From Saccharothrix sp. NRRL B-16348 (lineage in GTDB: Bacteria > Actinomycetota > Actinomycetes > Mycobacteriales > Pseudonocardiaceae), in NCBI RefSeq assembly GCF_001280085.1, contig NZ_LGED01000001.1, forward strand, positions 62,001-126,000: a stretch of 64,000 nucleotides of DNA. Reading direction: 5' to 3'. Position 1 is the stretch's first letter. Each line of letters begins with the position of its first letter. Below are positions 1 to 9,125 of the stretch, one piece after another. Position numbers and translations under genes: made by a program. The notes below the pieces were generated by a model that searched no databases, had not been told where the DNA came from, and saw only the letters and a program-made list of their open reading frames with translations.

Positions 1-60
1 CAGGTGCGTCGGCGTCAACGCGGTCGCGAAGCCCTCGAGGAGGTTGTTGAAGGAGTCCAC
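1..60 (-). CDS. tctA: Tripartite tricarboxylate transporter large permease TctA (5' fragment)
   Basis: Only the first 20 codons are inside the window; the gene runs off the left edge. The N-terminal peptide VDSFNNLLEGFATALTP matches the usual start of the 12-helix TctA permease (xDxFxNLLxGFxxALTP). It starts with GTG one base after the tctB stop, so tctC, tctB and tctA form one operon. TctA would be the main transmembrane channel for a carboxylate delivered by TctC. Identity rests on this short peptide plus context. Confidence 0.8.
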   Translation of the reverse strand, partial: MDSFNNLLEGFATALTPTHL

Positions 61-61
61 G

Positions 62-601
62 TCAGAACATCCCCACCAGCGGCCCGCCGGGCAGCGGCAC
101 GCCCAGCAGGTTGTTGAACAGCACGAACGTCGCCACCGACAGCCCGGCCGCGAGCAACGGGTCGCGCACGAAGTCGCGGCTGCCCAGGGCGTAGGCCGCG
201 CCCCAGAACAGGATCGCCCCGGAGATCGGGAAGCCGACCACCCCGATCAACGCCGCGTTGGCCAGGAACGCGCCGCACAGCAGCAGCACGGTCCGCCAGT
301 CGGCAGGCGCGGAGAGGTCGACGTCCTCGCCGCCCTCCGCCTCACCGCGCCCGCCGCGCAGCACGTCCCGCGCGAGCAGCGCGGCGACCACGATCAACCC
401 GACGCCGACCACTATCGGCACCGCCTTCGGCCCCACCGGGCCGCGCTGCGCGAAGTCGGTGTGGATCCGGATCGCGTCGACCAGGACCAGCACGCCCAAC
501 GCGACCAGCACCGCGGACACGCCCAGCTCCGACCGCTCCCGCAGCCACGCCCGGCTCAGGGGCTTGTTCACCGCCTCGTGCACGCCCAACCCTCCACTCA
601 T
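62..601 (-). CDS. tctB: Tripartite tricarboxylate transporter small permease TctB
   Basis: This is a protein of 179 residues and the small membrane subunit of a TctABC uptake system for citrate-like carboxylates. Four hydrophobic segments are visible: VSAVLVALGVLVLVDAI near residue 30, VVGVGLIVVAALLA, a central pair around VLLLCGAFLANAALIGVVGF, and a C-terminal segment ending in LFNNLLGVPLPGG. The family usually has 4-5 helices and 150-180 residues, so it is full length. Its ATG overlaps the tctC stop (ATGA), indicating translational coupling, and tctA follows after one base. The substrate cannot be told from sequence. Confidence 0.88.
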   Translation of the reverse strand: MSGGLGVHEAVNKPLSRAWLRERSELGVSAVLVALGVLVLVDAIRIHTDFAQRGPVGPKAVPIVVGVGLIVVAALLARDVLRGGRGEAEGGEDVDLSAPADWRTVLLLCGAFLANAALIGVVGFPISGAILFWGAAYALGSRDFVRDPLLAAGLSVATFVLFNNLLGVPLPGGPLVGMF

Positions 602-1578
602 GCCAACCCCAGGTCCTTGAGCACGGCCGCCACCCGGTCGTTCTCCTCGCGCAGGAACGCGCCGAACTCGTCGCCCGGCGCGAACGCGTCCGTCCAGCCG
701 TTGCGCGTCAACGCCTCCCGCCACTGCGGCGTGCCGTGCAGGTCGGTGAACAGGTCCACCAGCCGCGCCCGGTCGGCGTCGGTGATGCCCGGCGGCGCGA
801 CCACGCCGCGCCAGTTGTTGAACTCGACGTCCACACCGGACTCGCGCAGCGTCGGCGCGTCCACGCCGGGCAGCCGCGCGCCGCTGGTCACCGCGAGCAC
901 CCGGAGCTGCCCGGCCTCGATCTGGTCGCGGTACTCGCCCACACCGGACACGCCGAACGCGACCTTCCCGCCCAGCACCGACGCCAGCAGCTCGCCGCCG
1001 CCGTCGTACGGGATGTAGTTGACCCGGCGCGGGTCGAGGCCGACGGCCTTGGCGATCAGCATCGGCGCCAGGTGGTCCGGGCCGCCGGGCGACGAGCCGC
1101 CGCCGACCGTGACCTCGCCCGGGTTCGCGCGCCACGCCCTGACCAGCTCGTCCAGCGTCCGGTACGGCGAGTCGCGGCCGACCACGACGATGTCCGGCTC
1201 CTCGATGAGCTTCGCGATCGGCGTGGTGTCCAGCAGCGACGACGGCGCCTTGTTCGTGTAGACGCTGCCGACCACGCCGAGGCCCATGGACATCACGAGC
1301 TTGCCGTTGCCGCGCTCGTTGACCGTGCGGCCGAGGCCGACCGTGCCGCCCGCGCCGGGCAGGTTGAACACCTCGGTGTTGCGGATCAGCTCCGCGTCCT
1401 CCATCGCCTTCGCGGCGGTGCGCGCCGTGATGTCGTAGCCGCCGCCCGGCGCGTTCGGCACCAGCACGCGCAGGCTGCGCAACGACGCCGTGGTGTCCGC
1501 GCCGGACGTCAGCAGCGGCGGCACGAGGACGACGACCGCCAACGCGCCGACGACCGCGACCCAGTTCCTGATCCGCAC
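598..1578 (-). CDS. tctC: Tripartite tricarboxylate transporter substrate-binding protein (Bug/TctC family)
   Basis: This is a secreted binding protein of 326 residues that captures a carboxylate and hands it to TctAB. It has an N-terminal signal/anchor segment (NWVAVVGALAVVVLVPPLL) and then the Bug-family fold: LRVLVPNAPGGGYDITAR near residue 35 carries the characteristic PGGxxD ligand loop, and VGGGSSPGGPDHLA is a second binding-loop motif. A GTG start was chosen because a purine-rich AGAGGCGGGG lies just upstream and the signal peptide begins there; the open frame extends further but is not protein-like. It is first in the tct operon and divergent from the two-component system at 1693-3899, its likely regulator. 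Confidence 0.9.
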   Translation of the reverse strand: MRIRNWVAVVGALAVVVLVPPLLTSGADTTASLRSLRVLVPNAPGGGYDITARTAAKAMEDAELIRNTEVFNLPGAGGTVGLGRTVNERGNGKLVMSMGLGVVGSVYTNKAPSSLLDTTPIAKLIEEPDIVVVGRDSPYRTLDELVRAWRANPGEVTVGGGSSPGGPDHLAPMLIAKAVGLDPRRVNYIPYDGGGELLASVLGGKVAFGVSGVGEYRDQIEAGQLRVLAVTSGARLPGVDAPTLRESGVDVEFNNWRGVVAPPGITDADRARLVDLFTDLHGTPQWREALTRNGWTDAFAPGDEFGAFLREENDRVAAVLKDLGLA

Positions 1579-1657
1579 TGTGATCCCCGCCTCTCTTCCG
1601 CGTGGTTGGACATGTTGCACTCGTGTAAACAGGGAAGTCCCGCTTGCGCGCCTAAGG

Positions 1658-1673
1658 GTTCTTTTGTTCTTTG
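1658..1673. promoter_or_regulatory. Direct repeat in the divergent tctC / sensor kinase intergenic region
   Basis: Two adjacent 8-base copies, GTTCTTTT and GTTCTTTG, occur in an otherwise GC-rich 114-base divergent intergenic region. Tandem T-rich repeats of this kind can be binding sites for CitB/DctR-type response regulators, so this is a candidate operator for the tct operon. Evidence is position and repetition only. Confidence 0.35.
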
Positions 1674-1692
1674 TGGTCATCGGGAGGTGCTG

Positions 1693-3240
1693 ATGGGTGC
1701 TCGGGGATCGCTGGCCCGTCAGCTGCTCGTGTGGCAACTGGTAGTGGTCGTGGCGCTGCTGTGCGCGGTGGGAGTGCTGTCCGTCGTCCAAGCGGGGAAC
1801 AACTTCCGCACGACCGAGGGACGCCGGATGCTGTCCGTGGCCGAGGACGTGGCCGCGACGGCGGGCGTGCGGGCGTCGTTGGCCGACCCGCTGCGGCACT
1901 ACGCGCTGGCGCCGTTCGCGGAGAGCGCCCGCAGCCTGTCCGGCGCCAGCTACGTGATCATCACCGACCCCGGCCGCGAGGTCCTGACCTCGCCGGACCC
2001 GAGCCAGGTCGGCGAGCCGCTCGACCTCGGCGGCAGCACGGCGTTGGGCGGCCGGTCGTGGGTGGGCGAGCTGGGCGGCGCGACCGTGGCGCACGTGCCG
2101 GTGATCGGCGACGACGGCGCGGTGATCGGGCTGGTCGCGGCCGGCCGGCAGGCGCCGGGGTTCTGGGACGGCGTGCTGGACTCACCGGACAACGCGCTGC
2201 GGCTGCTCGGCGTGGCGCTGGTCATCGGCGTCACGGGATCGCTGCTGCTCGCGCGGCGCGTGAAGAACCAGACGCTGGGCTTGGAGCCGCACGAGATCAC
2301 CGCGCTGGTCGAGTACCGGGAGGCGCTGCTGCACGGCATCAAGGAAGGCGTCGTCGCGCTCGACCCGCAGCACCGGATCACGCTGGTCAACGACCACGCC
2401 CGCGACCTGCTGGCACTGCCGCCGGACGCGGTGGGCCGGTCGGTGTCCGAGCTCGACTTGGACGAACGGCTGCGCGACGTGCTGACCGGCCGGGCGACCG
2501 GCGTGGACCAGCTCGCGCTCACCGGCGGCCGGGTGCTCACCCTGAACTACATGCCGCTGGACGTGCACGGCGCCGTGGTCACCCTGCGCGACCGCACCGA
2601 GCTGACCACGTTGCGCGACGAGCTGGACGCGAACCGGCACGCCACCGACACCCTGCGGGCGCAGGCGCACGAGTTCAGCAACCGCCTGCACACCATCGCG
2701 GGCCTGGTGGAGCTGGGCGAGTACGACGAGGTGCGCGGGTTCATCAGCCGCATCAACACCGCGCAGGGCGCGTGGCGGGCGGAGGTCGGCTCGAAGGTCG
2801 CCGACCCGGCCGTGGCGGCGTTGCTGATCGCCAAGTCCAGCCTCGCCGCCGAGCGCGGCATCGGGCTGCGGATGGCGCCGGACAGCTCGCTCGGCGCGGT
2901 GGACGAGGCGTTGTCCACGGACCTCGTGACGGTGATCGGGAACCTGGTCGACAACGCGCTGGACGCGCTGGCGGAACGGGGCTGGATCGAGGTGTCGGTG
3001 CGGTCGGCGCCCGACGAGGTCGTCGTGGTGGTGCGGGATTCCGGGCCGGGCGTGGCGGCCGGGCTGGCCGAGGAGGTGTTCCGGCACGGGTTCACCACCA
3101 AGGCCGCCGAGCAGGGCAGGCGCGGGCTCGGGTTGGCGCTGACCCGGCAGACCTGCCTGCGGCGCGGCGGATCCGTGCGCGTGCACAACGAGGACGGCGC
3201 GGTGTTCACCGCCCGGCTGCCCGTGGAGGTGCCGGTGTGA
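1693..3240 (+). CDS. Sensor histidine kinase, CitA/DcuS-like
   Basis: This is a membrane sensor kinase of 515 residues. Order of parts: TM1 (about 10-34), an extracytoplasmic sensor domain of about 130 residues of the PAS/Cache type seen in CitA/DcuS, TM2 (about 169-187), a cytoplasmic PAS domain (about 205-300), a Spo0B-like dimerisation helix with phosphoacceptor His326 in QAHEFSNRLH, then an HATPase domain with NLVDNALDAL (N box), DSGPGV and GRRGLGLAL. The HEFxNxLH motif is diagnostic of the citrate/dicarboxylate-sensing family. The ATG is preceded by GGGAGGTG. It overlaps the response regulator gene by 4 bases and is divergent from the tct operon, so it probably senses the transported carboxylate. 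Confidence 0.93.
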   Translation: MGARGSLARQLLVWQLVVVVALLCAVGVLSVVQAGNNFRTTEGRRMLSVAEDVAATAGVRASLADPLRHYALAPFAESARSLSGASYVIITDPGREVLTSPDPSQVGEPLDLGGSTALGGRSWVGELGGATVAHVPVIGDDGAVIGLVAAGRQAPGFWDGVLDSPDNALRLLGVALVIGVTGSLLLARRVKNQTLGLEPHEITALVEYREALLHGIKEGVVALDPQHRITLVNDHARDLLALPPDAVGRSVSELDLDERLRDVLTGRATGVDQLALTGGRVLTLNYMPLDVHGAVVTLRDRTELTTLRDELDANRHATDTLRAQAHEFSNRLHTIAGLVELGEYDEVRGFISRINTAQGAWRAEVGSKVADPAVAALLIAKSSLAAERGIGLRMAPDSSLGAVDEALSTDLVTVIGNLVDNALDALAERGWIEVSVRSAPDEVVVVVRDSGPGVAAGLAEEVFRHGFTTKAAEQGRRGLGLALTRQTCLRRGGSVRVHNEDGAVFTARLPVEVPV

Positions 3241-3899
3241 TCAGGGTTCTGGTGGTGGACGACGACTTCATGGTCGCGAAGGTCCACAGTGGATACGTGG
3301 CGCGGACGCCCGGGTTCGAGGTCGTCGGCGTGGCGCACAACGGCGCGGACGCGCTGCGGCTGGTGCGCGAGCTGCGGCCGGACCTGGTCCTGCTGGACGT
3401 GTACCTGCCCGACGTGGACGGGTTGGCGGTGCTGCGGGAGCTGCGCGGGCTCGCCGACGACGTGGACGTCATCGTCATCACGGCGGCCACGGACGTGGAG
3501 ACGGTGCGCAGCGCCATGCGCGGCGGGGTGCTGCACTACCTGATCAAGCCGTTCGAGTACGCGGCGCTGCGCGACCAGCTCGCCCACTTCGCCGCGCTGG
3601 ACCGGCGGCTCGACCAGCTCGCGTCGGCCGGGCAGGCGGACGTGGACCAGGTGTTCGGCGCACGGCCGAGCAGCGCGCCCGTGCTGCCGAAGGGGTTGAC
3701 CGCGCAGACCGCCGCGCTGGTGGAACGCGTGCTGCGGGAACGCCCGGTGACGGCCAGCGAGTGCGCGGACGCCACCGAGCTGGCCCGGGTGTCCGCCCGC
3801 CGGTACCTGGAGCACTTCGTGAGCACCGGCAAGGCCGAGGTGCGGCTGAAGTACGGCGGCACCGGGCGGCCCGAACGCCTCTACGTCTGGCTGGGCTGA
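3237..3899 (+). CDS. Response regulator, CitB/DcuR-like
   Basis: This is a two-component response regulator of 220 residues. The N-terminal receiver domain has acidic pocket DDD (8-10), phosphoacceptor Asp54 (LVLLDVYLPD), Thr82 and Lys104 (LIKPFEY). The C-terminal region (about 150-220) is a helix-turn-helix of the CitB/DctR type: a segment GLTAQTAALVERVL followed by TASECADATELARVSARRYLEHF and a positively charged wing. It starts with GTG overlapping the kinase stop (GTGA), so the pair is translationally coupled. The likely target is the divergent tctCBA operon; this is inferred from position. Its 3' end overlaps the convergent methyltransferase gene by 19 bases. Confidence 0.92.
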   Translation: MIRVLVVDDDFMVAKVHSGYVARTPGFEVVGVAHNGADALRLVRELRPDLVLLDVYLPDVDGLAVLRELRGLADDVDVIVITAATDVETVRSAMRGGVLHYLIKPFEYAALRDQLAHFAALDRRLDQLASAGQADVDQVFGARPSSAPVLPKGLTAQTAALVERVLRERPVTASECADATELARVSARRYLEHFVSTGKAEVRLKYGGTGRPERLYVWLG

Positions 3900-4552
3900 G
3901 CCTGACCGGGCCGGCCGCTCTTGCGCACGATCAGGTAGCCCTGCGGCGTCTTCTCCCACCTCGGGTCGGCCGCCTCGCGCTCCAGCCGGGTGTGCGGCTC
4001 GAAGCCCGCGTCGACGAGCTGCCCGAGCAGCTTGTCCGGGTTGAGACGGTAGGCGTCCGCCTCGATGTCGTGCCCGTAGGCGTGCTCGATCCGGCGGACC
4101 TCGTCACCGATCTGGAACGCCAGGAGCAGCAGCCCGCCGGGCACGAGGACGCGGTGGAACTCGGCGAACACCGCCGGGTGCAGGTCCCAGGGCACGTGGA
4201 TCACCGAGTACCAGGCGAGCGCGCCGCCGAGCGAGGCGTCCGGCAGGTCCAGGTCGAGCATCGAACCGACCTCGAAGCCGATCCCCGGGTGGTCTCGGCG
4301 GGCGACGGCGACCATCTCCGGCGACAGGTCGACACCGAACACGTCCACGCCGAGCCCGCGCAGGTGGCCGGAGATCCGACCGGGTCCGCAGCCGACGTCC
4401 GCGACCCGGCCGTCGACCAGCTCGGCGAACAGGCCGAGCACCGCCCGGTCCGCCGGGGTCTCGGCCAGGTGATCGCGCAGGGCGTTGGCGTAGTCGTGGG
4501 CGACGGTGTCGTAAGCGGTGCGGGTCATGGTGAGGAATTCCGGCTCGGTCAC
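3881..4552 (-). CDS. Class I SAM-dependent methyltransferase
   Basis: This is a Methyltransf_11/25-type protein of 223 residues. Motif I is visible as VADVGCGPGRISGHL (about 50-64), followed by the acidic motif II region GVDLSPEMVAVARRD and the post-core LHRVLVPGGLLLLAF-type strand (here FHRVLVPGGLLLLAFQIGD). The N-terminus MTEPEFLxxTRTAYDTVAxDYA is typical of a broad actinobacterial family of small-molecule methyltransferases; the substrate is not predictable. A GTG start was chosen to include that conserved N-terminus; an ATG eight codons later is an alternative. It is convergent with the response regulator gene and 11 bases downstream of arfB, so it may be co-transcribed with arfB. Confidence 0.85.
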   Translation of the reverse strand: MTEPEFLTMTRTAYDTVAHDYANALRDHLAETPADRAVLGLFAELVDGRVADVGCGPGRISGHLRGLGVDVFGVDLSPEMVAVARRDHPGIGFEVGSMLDLDLPDASLGGALAWYSVIHVPWDLHPAVFAEFHRVLVPGGLLLLAFQIGDEVRRIEHAYGHDIEADAYRLNPDKLLGQLVDAGFEPHTRLEREAADPRWEKTPQGYLIVRKSGRPGQAQPSQT

Positions 4553-4563
4553 GCCCGACGACC

Positions 4564-4992
4564 CTAGTCCCAGCCCCCGCCGCGGCGGCCCTGCTTCGTC
4601 TGGGCGCGGCGCTTCTTCTCCGCGATGCGGCGTTCCTTCGAGCCCTTGGTCGGCTTGGTCGCCCGGCGCACCGGCGGCGGCGCGGCGGCGGCATCACGCA
4701 AGAGGCGCGCCAGCCGCTCACGGGCCGCCTGGCGGTTCTGCAACTGCGCCCGGTGCTCGCTCGCGGTCACCGTGAGCACGCCGTCCACCAGGCGTTTCTC
4801 CAGGCGGCCGAGCATCCGGGCGCGCAACCACTCGGGCACGGACGGCGAGGCAGCCAGGTCGAAGCTCAGCTCGACCCGGCTGTCCGCCGTGTTCACGCCC
4901 TGGCCACCGGGGCCCGAGGACCGGGAGAACCGCTCGCTCAACTCGGCCGCCGGCACCACCAGCGTCCGCGTCACGGTCAAGTCCTCAGGCAC
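4564..4992 (-). CDS. arfB: Alternative ribosome-rescue factor ArfB (peptidyl-tRNA hydrolase, YaeJ family)
   Basis: This is a release-factor-like protein of 142 residues. It carries the catalytic GGQ motif in SRSSGPGGQGVNTADSRVEL (about 25-45), which hydrolyses peptidyl-tRNA on stalled ribosomes, and lacks the codon-recognition domain of RF1/RF2. The C-terminal tail is strongly basic (KPTKGSKERRIAEKKRRAQTK) as in ArfB, where the tail enters the empty mRNA channel. Length and architecture match the family (about 140 residues). Confidence 0.93.
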   Translation of the reverse strand: MPEDLTVTRTLVVPAAELSERFSRSSGPGGQGVNTADSRVELSFDLAASPSVPEWLRARMLGRLEKRLVDGVLTVTASEHRAQLQNRQAARERLARLLRDAAAAPPPVRRATKPTKGSKERRIAEKKRRAQTKQGRRGGGWD

Positions 4993-5001
4993 CCGTACAG
5001 G

Positions 5002-5787
5002 TTAGAAGACCAGCCCCGGCACCGTCGCCAGCTTTACCAGCTCGTCCATGGTCAGCGGCTGCTCGCCGACCGCACCGGGCATCCGGGTGTAGGGCCCGTT
5101 GCTGCGGTCCTCGATCCCCGTGGAGGACGCCATCAGCGTGTTGCCGTCCGGCAGTTTCAGGATGACCGAGAACGGCACGCCCGGGAAGTCCGGGGCCGAC
5201 TCCACCTTGTACTCACGGCCGTCGTCCGTGGTCCGCTGCTCACACGTCTCGGCGCCCGATGTCGGGAAGCTCGACTCCTCGCAACCCTTGTAGGCGTACC
5301 GGGACAGCCTCATCCACACCTGGACGCTCCCCCTGGTGCCGAACATCTCGGCCCTGGCCTGGTAGTCGGAACCGTCCGCCTCGAACTCCCAGTTGCCGGC
5401 CGTCCACGTGGCCGGCGGCGGCACCGGGGTGAAGTCACCCGGGATCGCGCCGGACGTGCGCAGCAGCTCGGTCAGCTTCGCCGCGTGCTCCGCCGTGGCG
5501 GGGCCCAGGTCCGGGGTGGGCACCTTCACGTCCGACGAGGGGATGCGGTAGGCGACCGAAGGCGGCGTCACGCTCACCCGCCCCACGTCCGGACCTCCAC
5601 CGCCTCCACCGGGCATCGTCACCGCGGGCACGATCACCACGACCGCCGCCGCGACCGCCGCCAAGCCGACGAACGCGTAGCGGGTGGTGATCCCGCGCTT
5701 GCCCGCCTTGATCAACGCGGGCTTGTCGATGGCCAGCGGCGGCTCGTCGACGAACGCGGTGGCCAGGACTTCCTTGATGTCGCTCAT
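5002..5787 (-). CDS. Single-pass membrane protein, candidate anti-sigma partner
   Basis: This is a protein of 261 residues with unknown biochemical function. A short cytoplasmic N-terminus (MSDIKEVLATAFVDEPPL...) is followed by one transmembrane helix at about 38-58 and a roughly 200-residue extracytoplasmic domain containing Cys pairs (KGCEESSF, AETCEQR). Its ATG overlaps the stop of the upstream SigE-type sigma factor (ATGA), which strongly suggests a functional pair. The N-terminal pattern L..A..DEPPL..D...L recurs in the sigma-linked gene at 42004-42786 and, weaker, at 44369-45124. It lacks an obvious zinc anti-sigma HxxxCxxC motif, so an anti-sigma role is inferred from context only. Confidence 0.65.
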   Translation of the reverse strand: MSDIKEVLATAFVDEPPLAIDKPALIKAGKRGITTRYAFVGLAAVAAAVVVIVPAVTMPGGGGGGPDVGRVSVTPPSVAYRIPSSDVKVPTPDLGPATAEHAAKLTELLRTSGAIPGDFTPVPPPATWTAGNWEFEADGSDYQARAEMFGTRGSVQVWMRLSRYAYKGCEESSFPTSGAETCEQRTTDDGREYKVESAPDFPGVPFSVILKLPDGNTLMASSTGIEDRSNGPYTRMPGAVGEQPLTMDELVKLATVPGLVF

Positions 5788-6272
5788 CGCTGCTCCTCCA
5801 GGACGTCGTGACCGAGAAGGGCGCGCAGCGCGGCCAAGCCCTTGGCCGCCTGGCTCTTCACGGTCCCTTCGGTTCGACCGAGGAGGCGCGCGGTCTCCTT
5901 GACGCTCAGGTCCTCCCAGTAGCGCAGCACCACCGCCGCCCGCTGCCCCGCCGGTAACGACGCCAGGGCGCGGCGCACGTCGAAGTCGGACGCGGTGTCG
6001 GGAACGCGGGTGTCCGGCACCTTGTCGACCACCGTCTCGCGCCGCCGGAACGCCCGCCGCGAGTCGTCGATGGCCGTGCGGACCAGCACCTTGCGGGCGT
6101 AGGCGTCCGGCGAGTCGCGCCGCACCCTCGGCCAGGCGACGTACAGCTTGGTCAACGCCGTCTGCACCAGGTCTTCGGCGCGGTGCCAGTCGCCGCACAG
6201 CAGGTAAGCGGTTCTCCGCATCACCAGCGCACGGGCATCGACGTACTCGTCGAACTCACGGTCGCGGTCCAC
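5784..6272 (-). CDS. SigE-family RNA polymerase sigma factor (ECF type)
   Basis: This is an ECF sigma factor of 162 residues. Region 2 (about 10-75) contains the family signature RRTAYLLCGDWHRAEDLVQTALTKLY; region 4 (about 105-155) contains LPAGQRAAVVLRYWEDLSVKETARLLGRTEGTVKSQ, the helix-turn-helix that reads the -35 element. It belongs to the actinobacterial SigE-family group, not the cell-envelope SigE itself. It starts with GTG at the end of a 64-base intergenic region and is coupled to the downstream membrane protein. Two further paralogous pairs lie in this window (42004-43313 and 44369-45660). Confidence 0.92.
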   Translation of the reverse strand: MDRDREFDEYVDARALVMRRTAYLLCGDWHRAEDLVQTALTKLYVAWPRVRRDSPDAYARKVLVRTAIDDSRRAFRRRETVVDKVPDTRVPDTASDFDVRRALASLPAGQRAAVVLRYWEDLSVKETARLLGRTEGTVKSQAAKGLAALRALLGHDVLEEQR

Positions 6273-6286
6273 TCGGGCCCCCTCCT

Positions 6287-6316
6287 CGGTCGCCGCTTAG
6301 TACGGATCGGCGACCG
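6287..6316 (-). terminator. Hairpin downstream of purM
   Basis: A perfect 9-base inverted repeat CGGTCGCCG / CGGCGACCG with a 12-base loop begins 21 bases beyond the purM stop codon. There is no U-tract, as is common in high-GC actinomycetes. It would separate purM from the sigma factor gene on the same strand. Confidence 0.5.
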
Positions 6317-6336
6317 CCGGAGGTTGCTGCCCGGAG

Positions 6337-7413
<1,077 letters not shown>

Positions 7414-7449
7414 ATTTCAGGGCATCCGCATTCGGGGCGTCTGGTACAT

Positions 7450-7465
7450 CCGGGCGCGAGCCCGG
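7450..7465. other. Small hairpin between purF and purM
   Basis: A perfect 6-base inverted repeat CCGGGC / GCCCGG encloses a 4-base loop within the 64-base purF-purM gap. On the transcribed minus strand the loop is TCGC. It could tune purM expression relative to purF, by attenuation or mRNA processing, but the function is unproven. Confidence 0.4.
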
Positions 7466-7477
7466 CGCTGCCGACGA

Positions 7478-9010
7478 TCAGGGGCGTTGCAGGGCGTCTT
7501 CGGCACCGTACCCGTTCGTCAGGACGGGGGTCGCCGAGCCCGAGACGCCCCGGATGCCTTCGAGCAGGTGCTTCCCGATCAGCGCGTCGTCGGGCAGCGC
7601 GATCGGGTAGTCGCCGTCGAAGCACGCCGTGCACAGCCGCGACTTGGGCTGCTCGCTGGCCGCGATCAGCTCCTCCAGCGACACGTAGCCCAGCGAGTCC
7701 GCGCCGACCGAGCGGCGGATCCCGTCGGTGTCGAGGCCGTTGGCGATCAGCTCGGCCCGCGACGCGAAGTCGATGCCGTAGAAGCACGGCCACTTGACCG
7801 GCGGCGACGCGATCCGCACGTGCACCTCCAGCGCACCCGCCTCGCGCAGCATCCGGACCAGTGCGCGCTGCGTGTTGCCGCGCACGATCGAGTCGTCCAC
7901 CACGACCAGGCGCTTGCCCCGGATCACGTCGCGCAGCGGGTTCAGCTTCAGCCGGATGCCCAGCTGGCGGATCGTCTGCGACGGCTGGATGAACGTGCGG
8001 CCGACGTAGGCGTTCTTGACCAGGCCCGAGCCGTACGGGATGCCGCTGGCCTGCGCGTACCCGATGGCGGCGGGCGTGCCGGACTCGGGCACCGGGATGA
8101 CCAGGTCGGCCTCGACCGGGTGCTCGACGGCCAGCCGGCGGCCGATCTCGACGCGCGTCGCGTGCACCGAGCGGCCGGCGATCGTGGTGTCCGGGCGGGC
8201 CAGGTAGACGTACTCGAAGATGCAGCCCTTGGGCTCGGGGGTGGCGAACCGGCTGGACCGCAGGCCGTTCTCGTCGATCGCGATCAGCTCGCCCGGCTCG
8301 ACCTCGCGGACGAACGACGCGCCGACGATGTCCAGCGCCGCCGTCTCGCTCGCGACGACCCAGCCGCGCTCCAGCCTGCCGAGCACCAGCGGGCGCACGC
8401 CGTGCGGGTCGCGGGCCGCGTAGAGGGTGGACTCGTCGGAGAACGTGAGGCAGAACGCGCCGCGCAGCGTCGGCAGCAGCTGCAGCGCCGCCTGCTCGAT
8501 GCCGATGTCGGCGGCCTGCGCGGCCAGCAGGCCGCAGATCAGGTCGGAGTCGGTGGTCGCGCCGTGGCTGGTGTCGACGCCGACCTCACGCGCCCTCACC
8601 AGCAGTTCGGCGGTATTGACCAGGTTGCCGTTGTGGCCGAGCGACAGGCCCGAGCCGGTGGCCGTGGTGCGGAACGTCGGCTGCGCGTTCTCCCACGTGG
8701 TGGAACCGGTGGTGGAGTAGCGGCAGTGGCCGACGGCGACGTGGCCGCGCAGCGACTGGAGCACCTGCTCGTCGAACACCTGGCTGACCAGGCCTAGGTC
8801 CTTGAAGACCACCACCTGGCTGCCGTCGCCGACCGAGATGCCGGCGGCTTCCTGGCCGCGGTGCTGGAGGGCGTAGAGGCCGAAGTAGGTGAGCTTGGCG
8901 ACCTCTTCGCCGGGCGCCCACACGCCGAACACGCCGCATTCCTCGCGGGGTTCGCGTTCTTCCTGGGTGTCGGGGTCAATGCGGCCGGTTGCTGACTGGT
9001 CGGTGACCAC
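7478..9010 (-). CDS. purF: Amidophosphoribosyltransferase PurF
   Basis: This enzyme of 510 residues commits PRPP to purine synthesis by transferring the glutamine amide nitrogen. The glutaminase domain begins at Cys25 (REECGVFGVW) after a propeptide that is normally removed, and carries HRGQEAAGI and GHCRYSTTGS. The C-terminal phosphoribosyltransferase domain has the PRPP loop RLVVVDDSIVRGNT. Cysteines in KGCIFEY and LCTACFDG fit the iron-sulfur-cluster-containing Bacillus-type enzyme. The GTG start is preceded by TTAGGGAG. The gene follows a strong terminator and has its own upstream region at 9011-9056. Confidence 0.97.
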   Translation of the reverse strand: MVTDQSATGRIDPDTQEEREPREECGVFGVWAPGEEVAKLTYFGLYALQHRGQEAAGISVGDGSQVVVFKDLGLVSQVFDEQVLQSLRGHVAVGHCRYSTTGSTTWENAQPTFRTTATGSGLSLGHNGNLVNTAELLVRAREVGVDTSHGATTDSDLICGLLAAQAADIGIEQAALQLLPTLRGAFCLTFSDESTLYAARDPHGVRPLVLGRLERGWVVASETAALDIVGASFVREVEPGELIAIDENGLRSSRFATPEPKGCIFEYVYLARPDTTIAGRSVHATRVEIGRRLAVEHPVEADLVIPVPESGTPAAIGYAQASGIPYGSGLVKNAYVGRTFIQPSQTIRQLGIRLKLNPLRDVIRGKRLVVVDDSIVRGNTQRALVRMLREAGALEVHVRIASPPVKWPCFYGIDFASRAELIANGLDTDGIRRSVGADSLGYVSLEELIAASEQPKSRLCTACFDGDYPIALPDDALIGKHLLEGIRGVSGSATPVLTNGYGAEDALQRP

Positions 9011-9056
9011 CGGGTTGCTCCCTAACGACGAGGGTGGGCTGCACCATCGAGTGTAA

Positions 9057-9088
9057 GGCTGATGGGGGGCGTACGACCCCCATCAGCC
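9057..9088 (-). terminator. Strong 12-base-pair hairpin terminator
   Basis: A perfect 12-base inverted repeat GGCTGATGGGGG / CCCCCATCAGCC encloses an 8-base loop, located 38 bases past the stop of the gene at 9126-9857 and about 47 bases upstream of purF. It probably isolates purF from upstream transcription. Confidence 0.75.
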
Positions 9089-9125
9089 CCCCTCCGACGT
9101 GACGAAACGCACCCTCACCCGGCCG

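Noticed and set aside
44..1018. Long plus-strand open frame opposite tctB/tctC
   Set aside because: It is antisense to well-supported transporter genes and has the repetitive Arg/Ala/His/Gln composition typical of GC-rich shadow frames.
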